From Paraburkholderia aspalathi (GTDB lineage: Bacteria > Pseudomonadota > Gammaproteobacteria > Burkholderiales > Burkholderiaceae), in contig NZ_FPBH01000001.1 of assembly GCF_900116445.1 (NCBI RefSeq), positions 124,001-188,000 of the forward strand: DNA of 64,000 nucleotides, in the 5' to 3' direction. The notes below the pieces were generated by a model. It saw only the letters and a program-made list of their open reading frames with translations. It had not been told where the DNA came from and did not search any database. Positions 1 to 8,576 of this stretch are shown here, piece after piece. The translations under genes were made by a program, and so were the position numbers. How positions within the stretch are numbered: position 1 is the first letter of the stretch; the number at the start of each line of letters is the position of its first letter.

Positions 1-2
1 TG

Positions 3-926
3 CGGCAACAGACTCAGGAAAACGAAATGTTCATCTACAGCGTGTCGCACGACCTGCGTGCGCCGCTGGTGAATCTGCAGGGCTTCTCGAAAGAACTGAT
101 TCGCGCGTGTGACGAACTGCGCGTGGTGCTGCGCCAGTCGTCGCTCGCGACAGAGTCGCGGCAGCGCATCGAACGGGTGGTGGACGAGGATATCGGCGAG
201 GCGCTGCATTTCCTGCAGACGGCCGTGCTGCGGGCATCTCATATCATCGACGCGCTATTGCGGCTGTCGCGGGTCGGCCGTGTGGAATACCGGCAGCAAA
301 AGGTCGAAGTGCGTGACATCGTGCCGCGCGTGGTCGATGCGATGCAGGGGTCGATCCGGGCGCGCCGGGCGAACGTTATCGTCGAGGATTTGCCGGCTGT
401 CTGGGGCGACCCGACCGCGCTCGAACAGGTGTTCGCGAACCTGATCGGCAATGCGGTCAATTATCTGGACCCCACGCGCGAAGGCCGGGTTGAAATCGGC
501 ACGACGCCGGCGCCGCCGGGCGTGCATTCGCTACGGATTTTCTACGTGCGGGATAACGGTCTGGGTATTCCGGCGGTCGCGCTGCCGCGGCTTTTCAACG
601 CGTTTCAGCGGCTGCACGGCAATGTGGCGGCGGGTGAGGGCATCGGCCTCGCGCTCGTGCGGCGCGTGGTGGAACGGCACGGCGGGCGCGTGTGGGCGGA
701 GTCGAAAGAGGGCATTGGCACGACGTTTTATCTGTCGCTGCCCGAAGCCGAGGTGCGGACGGCGCAACCGGCGGTCGAAACGCAGGCCACGCAGGCAGAC
801 GGCGTTCAGGCGATTCGTGGTGTGCGCGAAGCACGCGCGGGCCTCGGCGATCGTGATGGCCAGGGCCCGCGCGGCGGTGCGCCGGCACATGCCGCCAATG
901 CGGCATCGGGTATCAGTACGCGGTAA
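3..926 (+). CDS. Sensor histidine kinase, C-terminal part (5' truncated)
   Basis: The reading frame is open to the left edge (codons from base 3), so the ATG at 27 is internal and the sensory part lies outside the window. Visible are the HisKA H-box SVSHDLRAPL (phospho-accepting His is residue 8 from that ATG), a dimerisation helix pair ending LSRVGR, and a complete HATPase domain: N box NLIGNAVNYL, G1 DNGLGIP, F box, G2 GEGIGLAL. The last ~50 residues are an Arg/Ala/Gln-rich tail. The arrangement resembles kinases that follow PAS, GAF or phytochrome input modules. It should autophosphorylate and pass phosphate to a response regulator; no partner is visible. The 3' end overlaps the convergent gene at 913 by 14 bp. 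Confidence 0.9.
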   Translation, partial: RQQTQENEMFIYSVSHDLRAPLVNLQGFSKELIRACDELRVVLRQSSLATESRQRIERVVDEDIGEALHFLQTAVLRASHIIDALLRLSRVGRVEYRQQKVEVRDIVPRVVDAMQGSIRARRANVIVEDLPAVWGDPTALEQVFANLIGNAVNYLDPTREGRVEIGTTPAPPGVHSLRIFYVRDNGLGIPAVALPRLFNAFQRLHGNVAAGEGIGLALVRRVVERHGGRVWAESKEGIGTTFYLSLPEAEVRTAQPAVETQATQADGVQAIRGVREARAGLGDRDGQGPRGGAPAHAANAASGISTR

Positions 927-1239
927 AGAGCCGGCGCGGCTTGAGGAGTTTGCTGCCGCGAATCGACCAGTAGCAGCCGCAAACGAGCAGGATCGCCACG
1001 CCGGTCAGCGCCTCGCGCGGCGCAGGGTGCAGGCCGGGCAGGCCGTCCAGGGCGAACAGGCCGTGCGCGACGATCAACAGCGCCGCCCAGAGCGAACACG
1101 CCGCTTGCACCAGCATGCGTGTGCCAGTCAGACGCCGCGCACGGTTTTCTCGCGACCAGTTGGCCGGTGTACGCGCGCAGAAAAAAGCAATCGCCATCAA
1201 CGTCACGGCGAGCATGACGATCCAGTCAGTCAGTTCCAT
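913..1239 (-). CDS. Small three-helix membrane protein, unknown function
   Basis: A 108-residue protein with three hydrophobic segments: near residues 5-22, in the middle (VQAACSLWAALLIVAHGLF), and near 80-97 (ALTGVAILLVCGCYW). The C-terminus is basic. I chose the ATG at 1239 because GGAG lies 9 bases upstream; an in-frame TTG at 1260 would add seven residues but overlaps that ribosome binding site. It converges on the histidine kinase. I do not recognise the family. Only inner-membrane location can be inferred. Confidence 0.6.
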   Translation of the reverse strand: MELTDWIVMLAVTLMAIAFFCARTPANWSRENRARRLTGTRMLVQAACSLWAALLIVAHGLFALDGLPGLHPAPREALTGVAILLVCGCYWSIRGSKLLKPRRLFTAY

Positions 1240-1368
1240 CGAAAGGGGCTCCAAAGTCAACCGGCGACTATAGGAAACCCTTGCGTTGCGAACTATCGGA
1301 CGAGTCTCAAATGTGGGTGTGTTCTGGCGAGCGCGCAGTGCCGCGAGGGCAAGGCGCTCGCCTGAGGA

Positions 1369-1950
1369 TCAGAGTTCGATCCGCGTGCCGAGCAGCACGA
1401 GGAACTGACGCAGCCACTCAGGGTGAGCGGGCCATGCGGGTGCGGTGACGAAATTGGCGTCGGTGATCGCCGCGTCGACCGGAATGTCGGCGTACTCGCC
1501 GCCGGCCAGTTTCACTTCGGGTGCGCAGGCCGGGTAGGCGGAAATGCGCTTGCCGCGAATCACGTCGGCGGCAGCCAGCAGTTGCGCGGCGTGGCAGATC
1601 GCGGCGATCGGCTTGCCTGCTTCGGCGAACTGCCGCACGAGTTCGATCACCTTGTGGTTGAGCCGCAGGTATTCCGGCGCGCGGCCGCCTGCAATTGCCA
1701 GCGCATCGTATTGACGCGGATCGGCGTCCTCGAACGTTGCGTTGAGCGTGAATTGGTGGCCGGGTTTTTCGGTGTAGGTCTGGTCGCCTTCGAAATCATG
1801 AATCGCGGTCTTGATCTTGTCGCCCGCTTTCTTGTTCGGGCAGACCGCGTCGACGACGTGGCCGACCGCCTGCAGTGCCTGGAACGGCACCATCGTTTCG
1901 TAATCCTCGGCGAAGTCGCCGGTCAGGAACAGAATCTTCTTTGCTGCCAT
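1369..1950 (-). CDS. DJ-1/PfpI family protein
   Basis: A 193-residue protein of the DJ-1/PfpI glutamine amidotransferase-like superfamily. It has the N-terminal [14 protein letters not shown] strand-turn and the nucleophile elbow AICHA with Cys119-His120. Relatives include intracellular proteases, chaperones and glyoxalase III-type deglycases, so the substrate cannot be assigned. The start at 1950 is favoured over 1971 because AGGAGG lies 6 bases before it. It is probably a single-gene unit, and a stress-protective role is plausible but is inference. Confidence 0.85.
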   Translation of the reverse strand: MAAKKILFLTGDFAEDYETMVPFQALQAVGHVVDAVCPNKKAGDKIKTAIHDFEGDQTYTEKPGHQFTLNATFEDADPRQYDALAIAGGRAPEYLRLNHKVIELVRQFAEAGKPIAAICHAAQLLAAADVIRGKRISAYPACAPEVKLAGGEYADIPVDAAITDANFVTAPAWPAHPEWLRQFLVLLGTRIEL

Positions 1951-2037
1951 CGCATGCCTCCTATTGATCAACGGAACACATCGAACGCTCAGGCAGTCTA
2001 CTCCAACACGTTTGACAGAACCGCGACGAGGTGTGCA

Positions 2038-2182
2038 ATGAAGTATTTCGAAGGGCGTGCACTATACGCTGGCGATACGGCGGCGCTGGTGCAATTGTTT
2101 CGAGCCGCAGCCGGGCAGCTTCGGGTCCGCGGGCTTCCAGGTGCTCGCCGAGGAGAGCGTGCCGCGCAACGGCGTATCATGA
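2038..2182 (+). pseudogene. Possible frameshifted small gene
   Basis: An ATG at 2038 preceded by GAGG opens a frame reading [21 protein letters not shown]. After the TTT at 2098-2100 the next frame gives a protein-like stretch (EPQPGSFGSAGFQVLAEE) ending at the TGA at 2180-2182. Removing one T would join the two into a 47-residue peptide. Without the shift, the first frame runs on into the lipoprotein at 2230. This may be a decayed gene, a sequencing slip or chance; I do not recognise the product. Confidence 0.25.
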
Positions 2183-2229
2183 GCCCGTTTTCGCATGCGG
2201 AAGCCGCTCGACGCGGCTCACACTTAAAT

Positions 2230-2703
2230 ATGACTTTATCCATTCGTTCGCCGTTGTTGCGCCGCGTCGCGGTTGTCGCCCTCGTGTTCGGCGGCCTCAC
2301 GGCTTGTCAGAAGAACGACGCGTCGGCACAGGTTGCCGGCAAGCTCAACGATGCGGCGCAAGCCGCCGGTCAGAAGCTCGATCAGGCGGCCAGCTACGTT
2401 GGCCAGCAGGTCGACGCGACCAAGGCCGCCGCGCAGCAGAACCTCTCATCGGCGTCCGCGCCGTCGATCACGATCGATCCGGCCTCGCTGGCGTCGAGCG
2501 CGCAAGCCAACCTGCAAGGCGCGGCCAGCGCGACCAATGCGCAACTCGGCAAGGCGGCGGCGCTAACCGGGCAGAGCCTCGAGACGGCGGGGCGCAAGCT
2601 GCAGGAATGGTCGGCGCAAAGTTCGGCGTCGGCGGCGGGCGTTTCGGCTTCGGCGTCGACATCGAGCGATTCCAGCGATGCGCAAAAGCAGATGGACAAG
2701 TGA
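2230..2703 (+). CDS. Small Ala/Gln-rich lipoprotein
   Basis: A 157-residue protein with a lipoprotein signal peptide: basic n-region (IRSPLLRR), hydrophobic core VAVVALVFGG and lipobox LTAC with acylated Cys26. The mature part is Ala, Gln and Ser rich with repeated helical motifs of the type AAQAAGQKLDQAASYVG, so it is probably an elongated helical periplasmic or envelope protein. The start at 2230 is chosen because it places the signal peptide at the N-terminus, although no strong ribosome binding site precedes it; the same frame stays open back to 2038. Function is unknown. Confidence 0.7.
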   Translation: MTLSIRSPLLRRVAVVALVFGGLTACQKNDASAQVAGKLNDAAQAAGQKLDQAASYVGQQVDATKAAAQQNLSSASAPSITIDPASLASSAQANLQGAASATNAQLGKAAALTGQSLETAGRKLQEWSAQSSASAAGVSASASTSSDSSDAQKQMDK

Positions 2704-2707
2704 GATC

Positions 2708-2728
2708 GCGGCCGGCGCATCCGGCCGC
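2708..2728 (+). terminator. Hairpin after the lipoprotein gene
   Basis: A perfect inverted repeat GCGGCCGG-cgcat-CCGGCCGC starts five bases after the stop codon at 2703. No good T-run follows, so it may stabilise the mRNA end as much as terminate. Confidence 0.5.
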
Positions 2729-2763
2729 TCGTGCTCGTTCGTCCGTTTGACAGCCGGATTAAA

Positions 2764-2782
2764 TGTAATTACTATGGTTACA
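2764..2782. promoter_or_regulatory. Putative Rrf2-family operator, copy 1
   Basis: The dyad TGTAA-N9-TTACA lies 26 bp before the GTG start of the Rrf2-type regulator. A matching element of the same length and spacing occurs at 3389-3407 before the reductase gene. Two copies flanking the regulator suggest autoregulation plus target control. Confidence 0.6.
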
Positions 2783-2808
2783 CATCGTCGTTGCCGGGCA
2801 GGTTTGCT

Positions 2809-3264
2809 GTGAATACGAGTAGCCGGTTTGCATTTGCAGTGCACGTGCTCGCGCTGCTGTCGTTGCAGGAGGGCGTGCCGCTCTCGTCGGAGATGATCGC
2901 GGGCAGCGTGAATACGAATCCTGCGTTGATCCGGCGTTTGTTGAGCATGCTGGCCGATGCGGGTCTCACGACCTCGCAACTCGGCGCGGGCGGCGGCGCG
3001 CTGCTCGCCAAAGCGCCTGACGAGATCACCTTGCTGCAGGTGTATCGCGCGGTAGACGACGCGCAATTGTTCGCCATGCATCGCGAGGAGCCGAACCCGG
3101 CGTGCATGGTGGGGCGGCACATCCAGGTCGTGCTGCGCGGCATTATCGACGAAGCGCAGCAGGCCATGGAAGCGTCGCTCGGCGCACGCACGCTGGCCGA
3201 TGCCACTGCCGATCTGATGCGCGCTGAACGGGCGCTTGAACGCAAACGGCGTTCGAATGGGTGA
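2809..3264 (+). CDS. Rrf2-family transcriptional regulator
   Basis: A 151-residue winged-helix regulator of the Rrf2 family: SSRFAFAVHVLALLSLQ at the N-terminus, recognition region VNTNPALIRRLLSMLADAG, then the wing GAGGGALLAK. Members that bind Fe-S clusters (IscR, NsrR) carry three conserved Cys; here only Cys99 (PACMVG) is present, as in the YwnA-like branch, so a cluster is unlikely. The GTG at 2809 is chosen because it gives the canonical N-terminus; an in-frame TTG lies at 2791. The TGTAA-N9-TTACA dyad lies upstream and again before the downstream reductase, so repression of itself and of that gene is the likely role. Confidence 0.85.
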   Translation: MNTSSRFAFAVHVLALLSLQEGVPLSSEMIAGSVNTNPALIRRLLSMLADAGLTTSQLGAGGGALLAKAPDEITLLQVYRAVDDAQLFAMHREEPNPACMVGRHIQVVLRGIIDEAQQAMEASLGARTLADATADLMRAERALERKRRSNG

Positions 3265-3356
3265 TGCGGCGACGAGTGTGGTTAAGAAGGTAGCAATGAG
3301 GCGGTATCGAAGGGCGCGCGCGGTGTAGCTTGAACCTGCGCACCTGAGAACGGACG

Positions 3357-3378
3357 GGGGCTTACGCCCCTCTTTTTT
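3357..3378 (+). terminator. Rho-independent terminator after the Rrf2 regulator
   Basis: Stem GGGGC-ttac-GCCCC followed by TCTTTTTT. It sits between the regulator and the operator of the reductase gene, so the two genes are probably transcribed separately. Confidence 0.7.
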
Positions 3379-3388
3379 CCACTTGATA

Positions 3389-3407
3389 TGTAATCAACAT
3401 AGTTACA
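3389..3407. promoter_or_regulatory. Putative Rrf2-family operator, copy 2
   Basis: TGTAA-N9-TTACA again, 26 bp before the ATG of the NAD(P)-binding reductase. It shares the half-sites and the exact spacing with the copy at 2764-2782. Confidence 0.65.
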
Positions 3408-3433
3408 TATAAGCTAATCACAGGAGCATTGAA

Positions 3434-4081
3434 ATGAGCAAACAGTTGAAGATCGCGTTGTTCGGCGCCACCGGCACGATTGGTTCGCGGATCGCCGCGG
3501 AAGCCGCTCGCCGCGGGCATCAGGTGACGGCGCTGGCGCGCAATCCGGCGCGCGTGCCGACCGACGTGGCGAATCTGAAAGCGGCGCAGGCCGATCTGCT
3601 CGACGCCGCGAGCGTCGGCGCCGCAGTGCGTGGCCACGACGTGGTGGCGAGTGCGTATGCGCCGCCGCATGACGATCCCGCGGCGGTGTCCAAGGCGACC
3701 CATGCGCTCGTTGAAGGCCTGCGCGCAGCGGGCTTGAAGCGCCTCGTGGTGGTGGGCGGCGCGGGTTCGCTCGAAGTGGCGCCGGGCAAGCAACTGGTCG
3801 ACGCGGACGGTTTTCCGGACGCCTACAAAGCCGTCGCACTGGCCCACCGCGATGCACTCAATTACTACCGCGGCATCACCGACCTCGACTGGACGTTTTT
3901 CGCGCCGGCCGCGCTGATTGCTCCGGGCGAGCGCACCGGCACGTTCCGCACGGGCGCGAACACGCTTCTGGCCGACGCCGAAGGCAATAGCCGCATTTCC
4001 GCGGAAGACTATGCGATCGCCTTTGTCGACGAACTGGAGCAGGGCCGTTTCGTCCGTCAAATCGCGACGGTGGCTTATTGA
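3434..4081 (+). CDS. NAD(P)-binding reductase, NmrA/YwnB-like
   Basis: A 215-residue atypical short-chain dehydrogenase with a Rossmann fold. The dinucleotide-binding GATGTIG is at residues 11-17, followed by ALARNPARV, a typical end of the second strand contacting NADP. KRLVVVGGAGSL forms the central strand; the Ser-Tyr-Lys triad of classical SDRs is not evident, as in the NmrA/YwnB type. AGGAG precedes the ATG by seven bases. A candidate operator shared with the upstream Rrf2 regulator suggests it is that regulator's main target; a quinone- or electrophile-stress role is inference. Confidence 0.85.
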   Translation: MSKQLKIALFGATGTIGSRIAAEAARRGHQVTALARNPARVPTDVANLKAAQADLLDAASVGAAVRGHDVVASAYAPPHDDPAAVSKATHALVEGLRAAGLKRLVVVGGAGSLEVAPGKQLVDADGFPDAYKAVALAHRDALNYYRGITDLDWTFFAPAALIAPGERTGTFRTGANTLLADAEGNSRISAEDYAIAFVDELEQGRFVRQIATVAY

Positions 4082-4281
4082 GCCTTGACGGAGGGCGGGA
4101 CCACGCGCGGCTCGTGTCGCGCGTCGCCCGTCGCGTGCGCCCTGGCGGCGGTTCGAGGGGATGAAGGCAGCCCGCCGTTCCTCGAACTTGCGCAAGCGTC
4201 CTAACAATCGGTTACGCATGTTCAGGCGCGGGTGGTGCAACTGCGGCTACACTGGCGTCTCCCGTTTTCTTACGGAACGCC

Positions 4282-6894
4282 ATGCAGTCATGCCCATTGC
4301 GGCGTGAGTCCGGGGCCGCGCCGTCTAACGGCGGGCAACTGGCGACTCGCGCCGTCTTTCATTTACCTTCCAATCATATCGGGCGCGGCATTCGCGCTCA
4401 TGTCGCGGCGTGGTTCGGCGCGTGGACGGCCGCGGTCTGCCTCGTACTGACCCTCGGCATCGGATGGATGCCCGCGACGGCCCAGGCCGCCGGCGCTGCC
4501 ACGCCGGTCATTCCGGCCTTGCAAAGCCTGATCAATAGCGCGACGGCAACGCCGGCGTCTGCCGCCTCGGGCGCCTCGGCTGCGGAAGCGGCTTCGGCGC
4601 CGTCGCCCGCCAGCCAGGCGGAACTGGCGCGCTCGCTCGATAGCGTGATCGCCACGCTCGACAACGACAAGCAGCGCACCGCGCTCGTCGCCCAGCTCAA
4701 AAAGCTTCGTGACGTGTCGCAAAACGTTGCGCCAGCCGCGCCCGCGTCTGCGTCGGCCCAAACGAGTGCTGGCTTGCTCGGCGCGATCGCGTCGGGCATC
4801 GCGTCGTTCGAATCCAATGTGCATCAGGGCCGCACGCCGGTGCGCTATTGGGGCGGGCGCTTCAACGCGGCCGGCAACGAGCTCTACACGATCATTTCGG
4901 GCCAGGGGCAGGAGAGCTTCGGGCGCATCATCTTCTCGATGATTGCCATGCTGGCCGGCTGGGGCGCATGCGCCGGCGCGATAATCTACGTGCAGCACCG
5001 GCTGTACCGGCGCTTCGGTATCGTCATGGGGCTCAAACCGAATCCCACCACGCGCGAACTGCTGATCTTCGCGCTGCGCCGCGTCGGCCCGTGGATCATC
5101 GCCTTTCTCGCCGCGTTGCTGTTTGTGCGCGCGATGCCCGATGCGCTCGGCCGCACGCTCGGCCTGGTGGTCGCCTATGCGATCGTTGCGGGTGCGGTGT
5201 TCTCGGCGATCTGTCTGATCATGTTTTCGCTGTTCGGCTCAGGGCATCGGCGGGTTGCGGTGCACCTGCTGATCGAACACGCGCGGCGCGTGCTGTTCGT
5301 GGTGGGCATATGCGCTGCCCTCGGCGATGCGGCGGTCAATTACGACGTCGAGCATCAGCTCGGACCGAATCTCGCCGCGCTGATTTCGACGGCCGCCAAC
5401 ATGACGGCCGCTGTGCTTACCGGCTATTTCGCGCTGGCATTCCGCCGGCCGGTCGCGCATCTGATTCGCAACCGGCCTTACGAGCAGCGCCACGATCACC
5501 GGGCCGCGACCGACGCCTTCGATGTGCTCGCCTCGCTCTGGCACGTGCCGGTGCTGGTGCTCGCCGCCGCGTCGGTGGTGGCCACGCTCGGCGGCTCGGG
5601 CTCCAGCGAAAACGTGCTGCAGATTTCGGTGGTCACCGCACTGTTGCTGGTGTTCGCATTTTTCCTGTCAGCTATCGTGCTGCGTGTGACGCGCCCGCGA
5701 AGCCACCGCGCGCGGCGCCGCTCGCCTTATCTGTCGCGTTTGCTGCGCTTTTGCGGCACGCTGCTGACGCTGTTCATCTGGCTGTTCTTCTTCGAACTGG
5801 CGGCGCGTTTATGGGGCGTGTCGCTCGCGGAAGTCGTGGAGAAAAACGTTGCGGCGCGCGGGATTGCGCACGCGGTGACCGCGATCATCGCGACGGTGTT
5901 CATTTCATGGCTGCTGTGGATTCTGGTCGACACGGCGATCACCGAAGCCCTCAATCCGGGTGGTCCACGCAACAAGTCGCGCAATCCGAGCATGCGGGCG
6001 CGCACGATGCTGCCGCTGCTGCGCAACGTGCTGCTGGTGACGATCATGACGATTGCCGGCATCGTCACCGCGGCGAACCTGGGCATCAATGTCACGCCGC
6101 TGCTGGCCGGCGCCGGAGTGATCGGCCTCGCGATCGGCTTCGGCGCGCAGTCGCTCGTGACCGACCTGATCACGGGCCTGTTCATCATCATCGAAGATAC
6201 GATTTCGGTCGGTGACTGGATCGACGTGGACGGCGGCCACGCGGGCACCGTCGAACATCTGTCGATCCGCACCGTCCGCCTGCGCGACGGGCAAGGGGCG
6301 ATTCACGCCATTCCGTTCTCGCAGATCAAGATTGTCAAGAACCTGTCGCGCGATTTCGCCTATGCGGTGTTCGAAGTGCGCATGTCGTTCTCGACCGATG
6401 TCGATGAGATCACGCAGCTGATTCGCGAAGTCGGCGCCGATCTGATGGCCGACTTCCGCTACCGGCGCGAAATGCTCGGCCCGATCGAGGTGTGGGGGCT
6501 CGACCGCTTCGATCCGAACTGGATGGTCGTGAAAGGGCAGATCAAGACGCGGCCGTTGCAGCAATGGAGCGTGGCGCGCGCCTTCAATCTGCGGCTCAAA
6601 CGCAAGATGGACGAAGCCGGCATCGAGATTCCGGTGCCGCAGATGCGGGTGTACACGTCGTCGAAGGATAGCGAGGGACAGCCTTTGCCGGACGATGAAC
6701 TGCCTGAGCTTGGCCCGCATGGCCATGGGCAGGCGCATACCGAGGCGGCGGCTGCCACGCGGACCGCGCACGCTGCGATGGCGGTGGCGCGCGACGTGTC
6801 GCACGAGCCGCGTCCGGCGCCGCCGCCGACCGGGCAGACCGCGCCGATTCCGCCGCAGATTCCGACGGCCGGAGAAGCGGGCGGTAAAAGCTGA
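4282..6894 (+). CDS. Large mechanosensitive channel, MscS family
   Basis: An 870-residue inner-membrane protein. An N-terminal hydrophobic stretch ending near ATAQAAGA (about residues 45-70) looks like a signal sequence and is followed by an Ala/Ser-rich periplasmic region. Many transmembrane helices begin near residue 214. The pore-lining helix and beta domain are recognisable from about residue 596: LLAGAGVIGLAIGFGAQSLV, then GLFIIIEDTISVGDWIDVDG. After the C-terminal alpha/beta domain comes a Pro/Ala/His-rich tail. The channel should open on membrane tension to release solutes during osmotic downshock. It is much longer than E. coli MscS (286 aa), belonging with the large multi-helix members. 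The exact start is uncertain. Confidence 0.88.
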   Translation: MQSCPLRRESGAAPSNGGQLATRAVFHLPSNHIGRGIRAHVAAWFGAWTAAVCLVLTLGIGWMPATAQAAGAATPVIPALQSLINSATATPASAASGASAAEAASAPSPASQAELARSLDSVIATLDNDKQRTALVAQLKKLRDVSQNVAPAAPASASAQTSAGLLGAIASGIASFESNVHQGRTPVRYWGGRFNAAGNELYTIISGQGQESFGRIIFSMIAMLAGWGACAGAIIYVQHRLYRRFGIVMGLKPNPTTRELLIFALRRVGPWIIAFLAALLFVRAMPDALGRTLGLVVAYAIVAGAVFSAICLIMFSLFGSGHRRVAVHLLIEHARRVLFVVGICAALGDAAVNYDVEHQLGPNLAALISTAANMTAAVLTGYFALAFRRPVAHLIRNRPYEQRHDHRAATDAFDVLASLWHVPVLVLAAASVVATLGGSGSSENVLQISVVTALLLVFAFFLSAIVLRVTRPRSHRARRRSPYLSRLLRFCGTLLTLFIWLFFFELAARLWGVSLAEVVEKNVAARGIAHAVTAIIATVFISWLLWILVDTAITEALNPGGPRNKSRNPSMRARTMLPLLRNVLLVTIMTIAGIVTAANLGINVTPLLAGAGVIGLAIGFGAQSLVTDLITGLFIIIEDTISVGDWIDVDGGHAGTVEHLSIRTVRLRDGQGAIHAIPFSQIKIVKNLSRDFAYAVFEVRMSFSTDVDEITQLIREVGADLMADFRYRREMLGPIEVWGLDRFDPNWMVVKGQIKTRPLQQWSVARAFNLRLKRKMDEAGIEIPVPQMRVYTSSKDSEGQPLPDDELPELGPHGHGQAHTEAAAATRTAHAAMAVARDVSHEPRPAPPPTGQTAPIPPQIPTAGEAGGKS

Positions 6895-6991
6895 TTTGTG
6901 CTGGATGCGAGGCGAGGCTAGCGGACCTTGGCGCGGTCCGCGTCCGCTTTTCGCGCCCGCGGTTCGCGTCTTTAGGCAGGACCTACCGGTT

Positions 6992-7636
6992 TCAGACGAG
7001 CGCCGGTGCGTCGGCGGCGCGCACGATGTCGTTGACGTGCGTGGCGATCTGCGCACCCGCCACACCATAGATATGCAGTGAGACGGCAGGCGCGTCGCTG
7101 CAATTGCCGAGGCGATGAATGCCGCCCTTGCCGCCGCGTACAAACGACACGGCTCCGGTATTGCGCGCCTGGGTGCGGGTGGCGCTTGCACAGTGCTGCG
7201 CGCCATTCCATTCGAAAACCGTTTCGCTCAGCGTGCCGTCGATCACGGCATAGCCGCACCATGTGTGGTGCGCGTGCACCGGGCTTGCCTGGCGCGGCTG
7301 CCACACCAGCGCGGCAATCGCATAGCGGCCGTGCGGATCGGCGGCCAGCAGATGACGCCGGTAATTTTCAGCGGAGCCTTCGCGTTGCGCCGACGTGAGC
7401 AAATCGGGATTCGCCGCGGCTTCGGCCAGCGCGATGCGCATGCTGCGCGCGAAGAAGGTCGAATCCGACGGTTCGGGAAATTTCACGCAGGCTTCGAACA
7501 TGGCGTCGAGTGCGTCGCACAGGTTCGCGAGCGGCGCGGTGTGGTGCGCGCGCGAGGGCGTTTCATGCGCTCCGGCAAACTGTGCGGCATGGGTAGAGGA
7601 ACGGGCGACGGGTGTTGAACGGAGGTCTTGGCTCAT
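6992..7636 (-). CDS. Cysteine dioxygenase-family cupin protein
   Basis: A 214-residue protein of the cysteine dioxygenase (CDO) type I cupin family, which oxidises cysteine or a related thiol to the sulfinate using non-haem Fe(II). The three probable iron ligands are His121 and His123 in SPVHAHHTWCGYAV and His174 in GGIHRLGN. Tyr190 in SLHIYG matches the conserved CDO active-site tyrosine. The start at 7636 is favoured because the open frame further upstream has no family character. It is divergent from an Lrp/AsnC regulator gene 138 bp away, suggesting amino-acid-responsive control. The substrate could also be 3-mercaptopropionate. Confidence 0.8.
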   Translation of the reverse strand: MSQDLRSTPVARSSTHAAQFAGAHETPSRAHHTAPLANLCDALDAMFEACVKFPEPSDSTFFARSMRIALAEAAANPDLLTSAQREGSAENYRRHLLAADPHGRYAIAALVWQPRQASPVHAHHTWCGYAVIDGTLSETVFEWNGAQHCASATRTQARNTGAVSFVRGGKGGIHRLGNCSDAPAVSLHIYGVAGAQIATHVNDIVRAADAPALV

Positions 7637-7774
7637 GATCGCGGCGCAGCGGCATGGCTGCTTATCGGCTATTTTTGGATAGACATATTTATACCGGTTT
7701 GCCCGGAGAAAGAGTTTCCATATAATTCCCCTTGCAGTCTTAAAAGTAGAATAATTTCCTATGGGGGTTTGAAG

Positions 7775-8257
7775 ATGGGAATGGATATCATCGATCGGAA
7801 GCTGCTCGAGCTGTTGCAGGAAGACGCAACCATGCCGATCGCCGAGCTGGCGCAGCGCGTGAATCTGTCGCAAACGCCGTGCTGGAAGCGGCTGCAGCGG
7901 CTTAAAGAAACGGGTGTGATTCGCGCCCAGGTGGCGCTGTGCGATGCGCGCAAGTTAGGCGTGGGCACCACCGTATTCGTCGCGGTGCGCACCAACGAGC
8001 ACACCGAGGCCTGGGCGCAGACCTTTACGCGCGCGGTGCGGGAGATCCCGGAGGTGGTGGAGGTGTACCGGATGAGCGGCGAAACAGACTACCTGCTGCG
8101 CGTGGTGGTGTCCGATATCGACGACTACGATCGCGTCTACAAGCAGTTGATCGCCGCCGTGCCGCTATACGACGTGAGTTCGAGTTTCGCGATGGAACAG
8201 ATCAAGTATTCGACGGCGCTGCCGGTGCGGCCGGCGGCGGTGGTGGAGGGGCGCTGA
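7775..8257 (+). CDS. Lrp/AsnC-family transcriptional regulator
   Basis: A 160-residue feast/famine regulator. The N-terminal helix-turn-helix MPIAELAQRVNLSQTPCWKR is followed by the linker KETGVIRAQVALCD and a C-terminal RAM effector domain with VVEVYRMSGETDYLLRVV. The start at 7775 follows a G-rich ribosome binding site and gives the normal family length. Its gene is back to back with the cysteine dioxygenase-like gene across an AT-rich spacer, so it probably senses cysteine or another amino acid and controls that gene and itself. Confidence 0.9.
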   Translation: MGMDIIDRKLLELLQEDATMPIAELAQRVNLSQTPCWKRLQRLKETGVIRAQVALCDARKLGVGTTVFVAVRTNEHTEAWAQTFTRAVREIPEVVEVYRMSGETDYLLRVVVSDIDDYDRVYKQLIAAVPLYDVSSSFAMEQIKYSTALPVRPAAVVEGR

Positions 8258-8343
8258 CTGCAAGCCGTGTGCAAGCTCAGTGGGCGTAGAATGCCGCCTT
8301 CCCAGACACTATCCGCGACTGCCTCGCGAACCGAGCCCGCCTC

Positions 8344-8562
8344 ATGAACAAACCGCCACGCAAGAAGAACCCGACCTTTGGCATTGCTGTTTTCATCGTG
8401 GTCGCGGTACTGCTGGTGATCGCCACGCTCTTCTATAACGCCATCACGGAAAAGCGCGATTTCGATCGCCAGAACGAGCCGGCGCCGACGATTTCATCGG
8501 ATGCGGCGGCTGCAGCGGCTGCGGCTACCGCAGCGAAGCCCGCAAGCGGCGCCGCACAATAA
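8344..8562 (+). CDS. Small single-pass membrane protein
   Basis: A 72-residue protein: basic N-terminus KPPRKKNP, one transmembrane helix (about residues 13-31, GIAVFIVVAVLLVIATLFY), then a charged stretch ITEKRDFDRQNE and an Ala-rich tail. The predicted topology is N-in, C-out. It ends 14 bp before the convergent FUSC gene. Function is not recognised. Confidence 0.6.
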   Translation: MNKPPRKKNPTFGIAVFIVVAVLLVIATLFYNAITEKRDFDRQNEPAPTISSDAAAAAAAATAAKPASGAAQ

Positions 8563-8576
8563 GACGACCCGAGCGT

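Noticed and set aside
4363..4998. Minus-strand frame of 211 codons
   Set aside because: Antisense to the N-terminal part of the MscS-type channel gene.
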